Positions 48,593 through 58,022 of a stretch of 64,000 bases of DNA are shown one piece after another. The stretch covers positions 1 to 64,000 of the forward strand of contig JAOZSR010000004.1 in the NCBI GenBank assembly GCA_029939575.1, in the 5' to 3' direction. Below the pieces are notes generated by a model. The model was not told the DNA's origin and made no database searches. It saw only the letters and a program-made list of their open reading frames with translations. Each line of letters begins with the position of its first letter. Positions within the stretch are counted from its first letter, which is position 1. Origin of the DNA: Fidelibacterota bacterium. GTDB lineage: Bacteria > Fidelibacterota > UBA2242 > JAOZSR01. The translations under genes were made by a program, and so were the position numbers.

Positions 48593-50854
48593 TCAAGTAT
48601 TCAATATCATGCTAACTAAGGCAACAATATCTGAAATATCAATATTCTGATCATTAGTAACATCTGCAGCCAAAGCCTCAAACTCTGTTGGAACCAGACT
48701 GGAATTCAAAATAAAATTAATGAGTTTCACAACATCTGTAACATTTATTTTACCATCAAAATTAATATCACCTAAAGTGAATGTAATTTCCGGGTAATAA
48801 CTCAACATAATGTTGTCCAAATACCAACCATCCTCTTCTACTCCTGAATCCGAAGATAGTACAAAGCGGAACAATAAATCAGAGTTTCCAACAAACTGAT
48901 CAAGAACAATAGTTTCCAGAATCCATTCATTCTGAAACCCATCATAACCATATTCTCCGGTTTGCTGAACCCCTGAACCAGAACCAATACTCATATTTTG
49001 GCCTTGTAGATCAATCCAGGTATTTCCATTATCAGATGAAACTTCAACCTGTCCAAAATCATAACCGGACTCAATACTCCATTTAGTCATATAAGATAAA
49101 GTAGCAGAACTAACTTCTGACAAATCAACACTTCCCGCTAAAATTAATTCATTCGATACATTGGCAGGGTAATTTCCTGTAGGTGAATCAGTTAGGCTAA
49201 AATCGCCTTGGTAACCCGGACTATCTGTTCCCCAGTTTGTTCCGGTTTCCCACAATGACATATCTTCTTCTGCCTGTTCATTAAATATAATTGTAGGCGT
49301 TCCAGCCCGAAAAACCACAGAATCAATAAAACTGTATCCAGTTCCATCACTAAGATCCAATAAAATAACTATTTTTTCTCCAACCGGAGTTGCAGGTTCC
49401 AGAGAAAGATTGATCGACTGAATATCTGTATTTTGTCGGGCTTGTATACTCCCAAGATTAAAACTACTTTGAAGAATTTGTAAATATTGTGAAGATGATG
49501 AAATATTCAGAGATACATTACCATCAGAATCTTCCAAACCTTTATTTTTAATTTTAAATTCAAGAGAAAAATTTTCTCCGGGATCCGGATATTCAGAACA
49601 ATTGATATTGGAATCAAAAATTTCCAAATAAATTCCCGCCATCCATGCCCAGAATAAATTTGGCTGGAGATTTTCCTCGGCCAGAGGAACAATTCTGTTA
49701 GTTGCCGGCCAAAATCCATCCATTGAGCCTCCAACCTCCGGAGTACATGCAAAAATTCCCAATTCGTCATACATCCAGTCACAGGCTTCACCATTTACAA
49801 AGTATCCCAAAGTTTCAAAACCGGTACCAACAGTATATCCATTCCAGCCGGACATTGTATTAAGATATTCACGAAAAGTTGCCAGATCATCATCCGGAGG
49901 ATAAGCCCCTTCTTCATATCCATAAGGATGTAATAACAGGTTGGAATATGTATGATAATTCAAAGCAAGTTTAAAATCATGGGCAATACAGAAATCCCGG
50001 ATAACCTGGGTTTCCGGCTCAGAAAATCCGGCTGTACCACGATAAGTTTCATCACATGTATATCCACTGGAACCGGAATTATCATAGCCCCACATAAATC
50101 CATAATTCCTGTTAAGATCCACTCCGACAGTCGTACCGGAACAACCATTAGGCCGTCTGTTCTTTCTTTGCATACCACCACCATTTGGTTCAATTGTCTG
50201 GTTATATACATACCCATCAGGATTAACAACCGGAACAAACCATTGCTGGCGGTTATCTACCAGTTCCCTAATCTTTTCGTCAGAATTATAATTTTCCAGT
50301 AAATGCCACATATAATAGATACATACCATCATTCCCTGCGGTTCCCGAGCATGATGAAGAGCGGTATACAGAACTTCCGGCTCACCGGTTTCATTTTGAT
50401 TGGGATTGTCCGAAATCTTAACAGCAAAAATCCCTCTGCCTTCAAGGGATGTACCAATATTTTGTTTAACAGTAATTAATTCCGGGAATTGAGATACCAT
50501 TTCATCCAATTCAGCTAATACTTCGGTAAATGTATAAAACCCTCCCATACTTCCAAGACCAAAATCTTTGGCCAATTCGCTATCAAATCTATCCTGGTAA
50601 AACTTTGTCATATCGGAAATAAGAATTTCAAAGGAAAAATTTTCAGAGACAAGACGATCAAGTTGAGTTTCCGAAACTATTACATCCCAATACTGTCCTT
50701 TTTTATGGGCTGCTCCTTCAAGAGAAATACCGGTCTGTGTTAAGGCAAATTCGTCTTGTGGAGGTAATACGTGAACTCTGACCAAACTATGAATTTCAGC
50801 GAATATTGACATTTGTAGAAATACTAAAAGAATTATTAATTTTAAAATTTTCAT
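48593..50854 (-). CDS. Secreted M14 zinc carboxypeptidase with dockerin-like C-terminus
   Basis: After a signal peptide and a propeptide of about 100 residues, the M14 peptidase domain shows the zinc ligands in TALHHAREPQGMM and NYHTYSN, the substrate-binding VDLNRNYGFMWG and the catalytic Glu in CTPEVGG. A beta-sandwich (about 400-500) and an immune-inhibitor-A/MAM-like domain (AEEDMSLWETGTNWG) follow. The last 60 residues are two dockerin-type calcium repeats, GDINFDGKINVTDVVKLINF and ADVTNDQNIDISDIVALVSM, in place of the sorting tail used by other surface proteins here. AAGGGATGA precedes the ATG. It releases C-terminal residues from peptides outside the cell; specificity is unknown. Confidence 0.9.
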   Translation of the reverse strand: MKILKLIILLVFLQMSIFAEIHSLVRVHVLPPQDEFALTQTGISLEGAAHKKGQYWDVIVSETQLDRLVSENFSFEILISDMTKFYQDRFDSELAKDFGLGSMGGFYTFTEVLAELDEMVSQFPELITVKQNIGTSLEGRGIFAVKISDNPNQNETGEPEVLYTALHHAREPQGMMVCIYYMWHLLENYNSDEKIRELVDNRQQWFVPVVNPDGYVYNQTIEPNGGGMQRKNRRPNGCSGTTVGVDLNRNYGFMWGYDNSGSSGYTCDETYRGTAGFSEPETQVIRDFCIAHDFKLALNYHTYSNLLLHPYGYEEGAYPPDDDLATFREYLNTMSGWNGYTVGTGFETLGYFVNGEACDWMYDELGIFACTPEVGGSMDGFWPATNRIVPLAEENLQPNLFWAWMAGIYLEIFDSNINCSEYPDPGENFSLEFKIKNKGLEDSDGNVSLNISSSSQYLQILQSSFNLGSIQARQNTDIQSINLSLEPATPVGEKIVILLDLSDGTGYSFIDSVVFRAGTPTIIFNEQAEEDMSLWETGTNWGTDSPGYQGDFSLTDSPTGNYPANVSNELILAGSVDLSEVSSATLSYMTKWSIESGYDFGQVEVSSDNGNTWIDLQGQNMSIGSGSGVQQTGEYGYDGFQNEWILETIVLDQFVGNSDLLFRFVLSSDSGVEEDGWYLDNIMLSYYPEITFTLGDINFDGKINVTDVVKLINFILNSSLVPTEFEALAADVTNDQNIDISDIVALVSMILNT

Positions 50855-50930
50855 GCTATTTCATCCCTTTCAAAATTGGCTATTAACTTAAAAGAAAAAT
50901 AATCAAGGTTCAAGATTTCTCTTGATTTTT

Positions 50931-51046
50931 TTTATTTGGCATCCCACCGAAAACATGTAATATAAATTGGTAACCGCCTGAAAAATATGCCTGGATTCAA
51001 CAAGTAAGTGCAACTCATTGTTGAAAAAACGGGGAATGCCAAATAA
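50931..51046. repeat. Long-range inverted repeat upstream of the GntR gene
   Basis: TTTATTTGGCATCCC at 50931-50945 is matched in reverse complement by GGGAATGCCAAATAAA ending at 51046, with one base inserted. An inner perfect 8-bp dyad TTCAACAA / TTGTTGAA sits at 50996-51025. The element ends about 16 bases before the presumed -35 of the GntR gene. It could be a pair of operator half-regions, a long RNA hairpin or a small inserted element. Confidence 0.55.
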
Positions 51047-51061
51047 AATGACATTTTTCTC

Positions 51062-51090
51062 TTGACATTAAAAAAATATAGGGATAAACT
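51062..51090 (+). promoter_or_regulatory. Probable promoter of the GntR gene
   Basis: TTGACA at 51062-51067, a 17-base spacer and TAAACT at 51085-51090 (four of six -10 matches). It would start transcripts near 51097, just before the ATG at 51113. The TTG taken as start by the ORF track is part of the -35 box. Confidence 0.5.
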
Positions 51091-51112
51091 ATTTCACACT
51101 AAAACTCAACAA

Positions 51113-51847
51113 ATGACTTTAAGTGTGGAGGCTGGTTTGAGAGATATTAATCCTATAAATAAACAATCCCTATCTGATTATTTGGCAGAAGAAGTACGAG
51201 CTTTTATTGTTCGAAATAATTACAAAAAAGGTGATAAATTACCATCTACTGCTGAATTCGCTAAACTCTTTCAGGTGGGGTTACCTACTTTACGTGAGGC
51301 AATAAAAAAATTAGAAACAATTGGCTCTATAGTCATTAAACATGGTTCCGGAATATTTGTCGGCCGCTATTTCGACACTCTGTTTCTACCGAACCCCATG
51401 ACAACAGCCAAACCTTTACCAAAATCCAAATTACTGGAGTTAATTGATGCCCGTCTTGCAATGGAAGGTATGATTGTATCTCTGGCAATTGATAATTTGA
51501 CCCAATTACAGTTGGAAAATATGAAAGCACTTCTTGGTGATGCCAAACAGCATTTGGATAATTTTAATGAATGTGGTTTGGATTACCTGGAATTTCATCA
51601 TGAAATCCGAAAAGCCTCCAACAACATAATAATTCTTGAAATTGTTTTGGTTATCACTAATTTATATACTGATAAACAACTAAATATGATCAATGAGCAT
51701 ATGGCATGCAAGGAAGATTATGAACTTCATGTCAGTCTTTATAATGCATTAAAAAATAAAAATAAAGACAAAGCCATAGAATTAATGGAAACCCGATTAC
51801 ACAACATCAGAGATATTATTACTAAATATTTTCCAGATGATGAATAG
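51113..51847 (+). CDS. GntR-family regulator, FadR/FCD subgroup
   Basis: An N-terminal winged helix (about residues 15-80) has SDYLAEEVRAFIVRNNYKKGDKLPSTAEFAKLFQVGLPTLREAIKKLE, and an all-helical FCD domain (about 95-235) has LIDARLAMEGMIVSLA, DYLEFHHEIRKAS and later His residues that may bind metal. FCD regulators commonly respond to sugar acids or other organic acids. The start at ATG 51113 is preferred to TTG 51062 because a promoter overlaps the latter. It is the first gene before a transport locus on the same strand and is its likely regulator. No clear SD precedes the ATG. Confidence 0.88.
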   Translation: MTLSVEAGLRDINPINKQSLSDYLAEEVRAFIVRNNYKKGDKLPSTAEFAKLFQVGLPTLREAIKKLETIGSIVIKHGSGIFVGRYFDTLFLPNPMTTAKPLPKSKLLELIDARLAMEGMIVSLAIDNLTQLQLENMKALLGDAKQHLDNFNECGLDYLEFHHEIRKASNNIIILEIVLVITNLYTDKQLNMINEHMACKEDYELHVSLYNALKNKNKDKAIELMETRLHNIRDIITKYFPDDE

Positions 51848-51908
51848 ATTTGTAGCCGTTCATGGTTTAAAATTGTTAATTTAATTTTTGTGATATAGGG
51901 ATAGTCTT

Positions 51909-54900
51909 ATGATAAAAAGAAAAATACTTTTTGCCGGTTTACTGAATATACTACTGATTATTGGCTTTTTTCCCAATTTAACCCTGGCTGGAGTTACCGG
52001 AAAAATCAAAGGTTTGGTTCGTGATAAAAATAGTGGCGAACCTCTGGTTGGTGTTAATATTGTTGTAAAAGGTCAGATGTTCGGTGCTGCTTCAGATACT
52101 GAGGGACGATATTTTATTTTGTCAGTTCCTCCAGGAACCTATACATTGAATGTATCAAATATCGGCTATGCTAAACTGGTAGTTAAAAATGTTAAAGTTA
52201 ATATTGATCATACTACAACTGTCGATTTAGAATTGGAACCTCAGGCCATTGATATGGGTCAGGAGGTTGTAGTTACTGCAAAGCGGCCGGTAATCCAGGA
52301 GGATATTACCAACAGTACCCAGTTTGTTGAATTGGAAGAACTCACCCAGTTGCCGGTTACTGATGCTAAGGAAGGTCTGATGATCCAGACCGGAATATTT
52401 TTCAATCCTTTGCCAGTAACCTCGGAATCAAACAGAAGTGGCCGTGGTGAACCTCGCTATTCTATTCGTGGTGGTGATCAGGGAGAAGTCAAATGGTTCA
52501 TTGATGGTGTGCGTGTTTCATCATTGATAGAAGGACGAGCGGATAGAGGTGGTTCATTTACCAATATTAATTTACATGCTATTGAGGAAGTGCAACTAAT
52601 CACATCGGGGTTTAATGCCGAATACGGAGAGGCTCAATCTGGAATTGTCAATGTTGTAACAAAAGAGGGCGGTGATAAATTTTCCATGTCTTTTGAGTAT
52701 GAATATGGATTAGCCGGACAACATCATTTTGGGAATTATATCTACAGTCATCCCTCACAAAACCAGGTTCAGGAACATCTGAATTATTTATATCAGGAGC
52801 ATTCTGAATGGGAGGCTTCATATAATGGAAATATTCCTGCTTTGGATGATCCGCAAGTGTTGGATCATATTGAATATATGACAGACCTTGATAATCAATG
52901 GTGGCAAGATTATCAGAAAGAATTTCGTGATCATACAAATACACCACAGGATATGTGGTGGAATAATTACATTTATAACTTTTACGATTCAACAGCCACG
53001 ATAGGGCAGGTCGATCCTGATTGGTGGACACCTTATCGTAAAAGTAATACTTATGATTACCGAAAAATTCCGGATCAAAATTTTTATTTAAGTCTTGGTG
53101 GTCCTTTATTACACACAAAAAATCTTCGGGGAAGTTTTTTCCTTGCTTCTCAGGTTAAGAAAAAAGCCTATGTTTTACCGCGTCCAATAGATACACATGA
53201 TTTTAATAATTTAACCTATAATTTTGCTTTTCAGATAAAATCAAATAAGAAACTGCGGTTAACCGGATTCTATAATGAAGAAGGGCATTCGACGATGCAA
53301 GAGTATGGATTATTTGCAAATCAGGCTAAATATTATCGTGGATGGGGTTCTCCTCTGGACACAAAAACAAATTTAATAAGTTTGATTTGGAATCATGTAC
53401 TCTCCGATCGCATGAATTATGATCTTAAACTGAGTTATTATTCTGTAGATCATGTTACAAGTCCAAGTAAATACACTCAGATTGGGGAAAGTTCAAATCC
53501 TGATATATGGGGATTTCAAAGATATGATACATTATCCTATGATACATTTGTTGAACCTTTTGACGGTTGGAGTTTTGTTTCTGATGAGCATTGGAAGACC
53601 AGCGATCTTTCAATAATCGGAAGTTGGAATTGGCAATGGAATGCTCATAACTGTCTCAAAACCGGATTTGAATATCGATATAATCAAATCGCTGAATATA
53701 AAAATTACCGACTGCCTTCTTTTGCAGATTGGAAAACAGAATCATATCTTTTTATGAATCGAAGCTTACATGAAACTTTTAATCCAATCCAGTTTGCATT
53801 CTATATTCAAAATAAAATGGAATTTGAAAGCATGATTCTTAACCTGGGTTTACGGTATGATTATTTTAATCCAAATTATGAATGGTTTTCTACCAATAAT
53901 ATTAGCAATTATGCAATGAATCCTGATTATAACAGTTACCTGGATCCTGATGGCGATCAGGTGGATTCTCTCGGGAATGTAAAATATTCTTTTGAAAATG
54001 CTTTAAATCAGCCACGGGAAAAAGCCCCGGATTTTCACATGATAAGTCCCCGTTTAGGAGTTTCATTCCCGATTACTGATAAGACTTTACTCCATTTTAC
54101 TTATGGACATTTTTATCAGATACCTCCAATGGATCGGATGTTTGCATTTAGCTATCTTAGATCACTTTATCTAGTAAAAGGTATAAAAAATGCTGTGGAT
54201 GCGGCTAATGCTGAAGGTGGTGAGCCGGAGCATATTCCGTCAACTTCCGGTGATCCTGAGCGAGTTGTATCCATTACCTCACAACCATTGGAACCGGAAC
54301 GAACAACTTCCTTTGAAGTTGGAATAAAGCAAAATTTTGGTGATTTTGCTGTTTTAGATGTAACCGCTTTTTACAAAGACGCTTTTAATAAAAGTTTTTC
54401 CCGGGCTCATCTTTTTGATCGTAGAATCTATGGCTATGACCCGTTTCTTGGTTCAACAACAGAGAATGGGTTTTATGCCAGTGTTTTTCCCGGCGACTAT
54501 GGAGATGCCCGTGGATTTGAAACAACTTTGCGGACATTGTTTTCCAGTATATTTACGTTGGATATTAATTATAGTTTTTCCAAATCAACTATTGGAAGAG
54601 CCAGTCCGGGAAGGATTTATATTGATGAAGAAGGCAATTATACTTACCAATGGGATACAGAAGTCAATAAGCGTATTCCTATCCAAAATTCTTATAGTCG
54701 TCCTCATACAGTTCGAACAAATATTTTTCTGAAATATCCTGATAATCTGCGAATTCCGATAATTACTCCAATTTTACAAGGTGTATGTGCCAGTTTTCTA
54801 TATCAATATATCAGCGGTCAGACCTTTACTTATTTAGCGCCTGACGATCCACCGGATACTTATGATAATCACCGGTTACCGGCATATCAAACTATTGATA

Positions 54901-55154
54901 TGCGTCTGGAAAAAACCATTGAAGTTACAAAAGAGCATAATATGAGTTTTTATATAAGAGTAACAAACCTGTTTAACCGTAAAAATCTGATCTCTCTTGG
55001 AGAATATAATTACAATGATCCGAATACTGTTTATAAAGAATATATTAATAATGGTACAGTTCCTTCAGTTGATGAGTATGGATATGATATTTCCTGGCAG
55101 AATTATGCTCAGACCCGAAGAATTTATTTTGGAATGAAATATAATTTTAGATGA
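51909..55154 (+). CDS. SusC-like TonB-dependent receptor
   Basis: The 1081-aa outer-membrane receptor has a signal peptide, a CarboxypepD-reg-like domain (GKIKGLVRDKNSGEPLVGVN, about residues 30-110) and a plug (YSIRGGDQGEVKWFIDGVR, about 125-255, ending GIVNVVTKEGG). The rest is a long beta-barrel with many Trp/Tyr-rich loops, ending GMKYNF plus Arg. The usual C-terminal Phe is followed by Arg. It would import a bulky ligand, probably an oligosaccharide, using TonB energy. No SusD follows. AGGG precedes ATG. Confidence 0.9.
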   Translation: MIKRKILFAGLLNILLIIGFFPNLTLAGVTGKIKGLVRDKNSGEPLVGVNIVVKGQMFGAASDTEGRYFILSVPPGTYTLNVSNIGYAKLVVKNVKVNIDHTTTVDLELEPQAIDMGQEVVVTAKRPVIQEDITNSTQFVELEELTQLPVTDAKEGLMIQTGIFFNPLPVTSESNRSGRGEPRYSIRGGDQGEVKWFIDGVRVSSLIEGRADRGGSFTNINLHAIEEVQLITSGFNAEYGEAQSGIVNVVTKEGGDKFSMSFEYEYGLAGQHHFGNYIYSHPSQNQVQEHLNYLYQEHSEWEASYNGNIPALDDPQVLDHIEYMTDLDNQWWQDYQKEFRDHTNTPQDMWWNNYIYNFYDSTATIGQVDPDWWTPYRKSNTYDYRKIPDQNFYLSLGGPLLHTKNLRGSFFLASQVKKKAYVLPRPIDTHDFNNLTYNFAFQIKSNKKLRLTGFYNEEGHSTMQEYGLFANQAKYYRGWGSPLDTKTNLISLIWNHVLSDRMNYDLKLSYYSVDHVTSPSKYTQIGESSNPDIWGFQRYDTLSYDTFVEPFDGWSFVSDEHWKTSDLSIIGSWNWQWNAHNCLKTGFEYRYNQIAEYKNYRLPSFADWKTESYLFMNRSLHETFNPIQFAFYIQNKMEFESMILNLGLRYDYFNPNYEWFSTNNISNYAMNPDYNSYLDPDGDQVDSLGNVKYSFENALNQPREKAPDFHMISPRLGVSFPITDKTLLHFTYGHFYQIPPMDRMFAFSYLRSLYLVKGIKNAVDAANAEGGEPEHIPSTSGDPERVVSITSQPLEPERTTSFEVGIKQNFGDFAVLDVTAFYKDAFNKSFSRAHLFDRRIYGYDPFLGSTTENGFYASVFPGDYGDARGFETTLRTLFSSIFTLDINYSFSKSTIGRASPGRIYIDEEGNYTYQWDTEVNKRIPIQNSYSRPHTVRTNIFLKYPDNLRIPIITPILQGVCASFLYQYISGQTFTYLAPDDPPDTYDNHRLPAYQTIDMRLEKTIEVTKEHNMSFYIRVTNLFNRKNLISLGEYNYNDPNTVYKEYINNGTVPSVDEYGYDISWQNYAQTRRIYFGMKYNFR

Positions 55155-55181
55155 TAAAATAAGAATGGTGAGGATTTGTTT

Positions 55182-57041
55182 ATGTTAAAGCAAATTAAAT
55201 ATGGATTAATTATTGTATTTATAGGATTAGGGTTGGTTCCGATGCGAGCTCAATTGCGAACTCCGGAAATCAAAGTACATGATCGTGGAAATCTATGGGA
55301 AACTATGAAGGATGATGGCACTATTGGCGCTATTAATCCAACTAACCGTTATGAGTTTTTTCCCGGAATGGATTGGCCTGGCGGCCCTCATAATCTGATT
55401 GATAAAGATGATCAGCGCTCTTATATGGTTGGTAGTGGAATGTGGATTGGCTGGAAGAATAGTGGTAATTCAATCGTTTTCTCTGAAAACGGTCCTTTAT
55501 CTCCTGTTAATAAGGGAGAATTTGAAGCAATGGTTGAAATTGAAAATTTTATTGAAAGTGATGATTTTGATCCTACATTGCCTGAAGAAACCATCATAGC
55601 TGAGTGGACAACACCTGAAAATATTCATGTAAAACGCACCAGTAAAGCCTGGAGTTTACCGGATATTAATAATTTCATCATCATTGATTATGTGGTTACT
55701 AATAATACTGATAATACTATCACAGACACTTACATTGGTTTTCCATATTTGATACGTCCAAGTTATCAGGATATGATAGTACATAACGGCTGGGGTGATG
55801 AATTGAGTCGGGAAGATGAATCGGTAGATTACGACTCCTCCCGGGCCTTGCTTTATGCTTATGATAATATTATGGCAAATTATACTCAATATATGTGGGA
55901 TTGGGGAAATTATTGGAATGAGGCTGAGGAATTAAGAACACCGGGCTATGCCGGATTTGCTTTGCTTGGCGCTGATCAGGCTACTGATAATCGGGAGCAA
56001 CCGGCGAATGTATTATGGGCTAGTATTATCGGACATTCCAAGGATTTTAGTTTATCCGGTTCTGCCAGTAAAGAATCACTTTACAATCTGTTGTCAGGTA
56101 CTGACAACTCTATGCAGGCCGACCCGGAAATTCGCATTACTCCGATTATGCTAATGTCCTGTGGTCCTTATACAATTGATCCATCTGAATCAGTTATAAT
56201 AAGTCTGGTAGAAGCAGTTAACGGTCTTCCTTTGGAAGATGTAATAGATATTCCTGAAACAGAATATCCTACAGTTCAGGAAAAACTCAGCCAGGGTTTG
56301 GCTTTACTCCAGGAGACAATTGACAATGCCAAAAATCTTTATGGAAATAATTGTCAATTAACCGATGTTCCACCTCCATCACCAAATATTGAGATATTAC
56401 CTCTTCCATCAAGCCAGAAAATTTCAATAAGCTGGGAACCTTTTGATAGTAGTTATATTGATCCAATTACCGGAATTAATGATTTTAAGGAATATAGCAT
56501 TTATCGCAGCGATCGTTCATTTATCGGACCTTATGAAGAAATAAAGAGATATATCCGACCAGATCGCGAGTTAGATAAAGATAGATATTATAATTATGAA
56601 ACCGGTCGATGGCAATTTGAAGATAGTAATATTAATCTCGGAGTTGGATATTATTACGCAGTAACTGCAACTGATGAAGATAAAAATGAGAGTTGGCTTA
56701 CTAATCGTAATGAACAACCTATTCTGGCAGCCAGTTTTCCCGATTCCACAACTTTGAATATAAAAGTTTTTCCAAATCCCTTTCGGGAACAGTCCGGATT
56801 CCCGGCTCGGGCTGATGCGAATTCAATAATATGGTCCAATTTACCAGCAAAATGTACTATTCGGATTTATTCCAGTGCCGGTGAATTAGTGCGGAAAATG
56901 GTGCATGATAATCTTAATTCCGGTGAAGAGATTTGGGATCAATTAACTGATGCACGGCAGAGGACAGCTCCCGGAATTTATTTCTGGACTGTTGATTCGC
57001 AGGTTGGTGTTGCCAAAGGATCATTAATTTTAATCAAATAA
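55182..57041 (+). CDS. Secreted FN3 protein with T9SS-like sorting tail
   Basis: The 619-aa product begins MLKQIKYGLIIVFIGLGLVPMRA, a signal peptide. A large N-terminal domain (about 25-390) of unknown fold contains MVGSGMWIGWKNSGN and FIIIDYVVTNNTDN. A fibronectin-III module (ISWEPFDSSYIDP, FKEYSIYRSD) follows, then a sorting tail KVFPNPFREQSGF ... GIYFWTVDSQVGVAKGSLILIK. The start at ATG 55182 is eight bases from GAGG; the ORF-track TTG at 55176 is too close to it. Lying between a TonB receptor and a PorV-like protein, it may be the surface ligand-capturing partner in place of SusD; this role is inferred. Confidence 0.78.
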   Translation: MLKQIKYGLIIVFIGLGLVPMRAQLRTPEIKVHDRGNLWETMKDDGTIGAINPTNRYEFFPGMDWPGGPHNLIDKDDQRSYMVGSGMWIGWKNSGNSIVFSENGPLSPVNKGEFEAMVEIENFIESDDFDPTLPEETIIAEWTTPENIHVKRTSKAWSLPDINNFIIIDYVVTNNTDNTITDTYIGFPYLIRPSYQDMIVHNGWGDELSREDESVDYDSSRALLYAYDNIMANYTQYMWDWGNYWNEAEELRTPGYAGFALLGADQATDNREQPANVLWASIIGHSKDFSLSGSASKESLYNLLSGTDNSMQADPEIRITPIMLMSCGPYTIDPSESVIISLVEAVNGLPLEDVIDIPETEYPTVQEKLSQGLALLQETIDNAKNLYGNNCQLTDVPPPSPNIEILPLPSSQKISISWEPFDSSYIDPITGINDFKEYSIYRSDRSFIGPYEEIKRYIRPDRELDKDRYYNYETGRWQFEDSNINLGVGYYYAVTATDEDKNESWLTNRNEQPILAASFPDSTTLNIKVFPNPFREQSGFPARADANSIIWSNLPAKCTIRIYSSAGELVRKMVHDNLNSGEEIWDQLTDARQRTAPGIYFWTVDSQVGVAKGSLILIK

Positions 57042-57997
57042 TGGTGATATTTATGAAGAGAAGTTTAGTTTATATATTTATATTGTTATTTTCATTACAA
57101 TTTGCCCAAGCCCAGTTTGATTATGGATTTAATTTTACTAAAGCCGGTAGTGCCGGTTTGCAGTTTTTGAAAATTGGTACTGGAGCTCGTGAAGTTTCTA
57201 TGGGTGAAGCGTATTCGAGTTTATCAGAGGATGTTAATTCGGTTTTTTGGAATGTAGCTGGAATTGGATTTATAACTGCGCCACAGGTTACTTTTTCTCA
57301 TACTAACTGGCTGGTGGAAAGTAGTCATGATGCTTTTGCCTTAGCTTTTCCGGTGAAATCCTTTGTTGTTGGTTTAAGCGGGATTAGTTTTCAAATTAAA
57401 GATTTTGAAGAGACCACTGTTCTGGAACCGGCCGGAACAGGCAATATGGTTGGAGCAGGTGATTATCTTATCGGATTATCAGTTGCCCGTCGTTATACTG
57501 ATAAATTGACTATTGGCATTCAAATTAAATATGTACAGGAAGTTCTGGATAATCGATCATTTTCAAACCTGCTTTTTGATATCGGAACGATTTATTATAC
57601 CGGATTTCGTGATTTGAAAATAGCATTTACATTACAGCATTTCGGGCCTGATATGGTGCTTGCAGATCAGCAATTCAGGTCACCGCTGCTATTTAGAGTT
57701 GGAGCAAGTGACAAGATTTTTTCTAATGATTTACACCAGATGATTGCTTCAGCAGAATTGATTCATCCCACAGATGCAAATGAATTGGTAAATGCCGGTT
57801 TGGAATACAAATTTTTGAATATAATTGCGCTTCGGGGTGGTTTGCAGATTAATGACAGAGAAAAAAAAATAACTACAGGTTTCGGGCTGCAACTTCCGGA
57901 TCTTGGCAAAATCGCCGGTAGTCTTGATTATGCCCATGTATCATTTGGTGAAATATTTGGATCAACTCATCGTTTTACGATTGGATTCACATTTTAG
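57041..57997 (+). CDS. PorV/PorQ-like outer-membrane barrel protein (UPF0164)
   Basis: After a signal peptide (VYIFILLFSLQFAQA), the motif FLKIGTGAREVSMGEAYSSLSEDVNSVFWNVAGIG is the hallmark of the PorV/UPF0164 family (usual form GMGGAY..DD..A.YWNPAG). The rest is a beta-barrel of the FadL-like class ending THRFTIGFTF. PorV shuttles T9SS substrates and attaches them at the surface. The start overlaps the preceding stop (TAATG); a second ATG at 57053 is an alternative. Adjacent genes on both sides encode sorting-tail proteins, which suits a dedicated PorV paralogue. Confidence 0.85.
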   Translation: MVIFMKRSLVYIFILLFSLQFAQAQFDYGFNFTKAGSAGLQFLKIGTGAREVSMGEAYSSLSEDVNSVFWNVAGIGFITAPQVTFSHTNWLVESSHDAFALAFPVKSFVVGLSGISFQIKDFEETTVLEPAGTGNMVGAGDYLIGLSVARRYTDKLTIGIQIKYVQEVLDNRSFSNLLFDIGTIYYTGFRDLKIAFTLQHFGPDMVLADQQFRSPLLFRVGASDKIFSNDLHQMIASAELIHPTDANELVNAGLEYKFLNIIALRGGLQINDREKKITTGFGLQLPDLGKIAGSLDYAHVSFGEIFGSTHRFTIGFTF

Positions 57998-58022
57998 TAT
58001 AAAAAATTTAGGAATTATATAA

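Noticed and set aside
49952-50302. Plus-strand 116-aa ORF and similar ORFs over the M14 peptidase
   Set aside because: Composition and position show them to be shadows of the zinc carboxypeptidase.
52648-53118. Minus-strand 156-aa ORF
   Set aside because: Antisense to the TonB receptor barrel, with no domain pattern or ribosome site.
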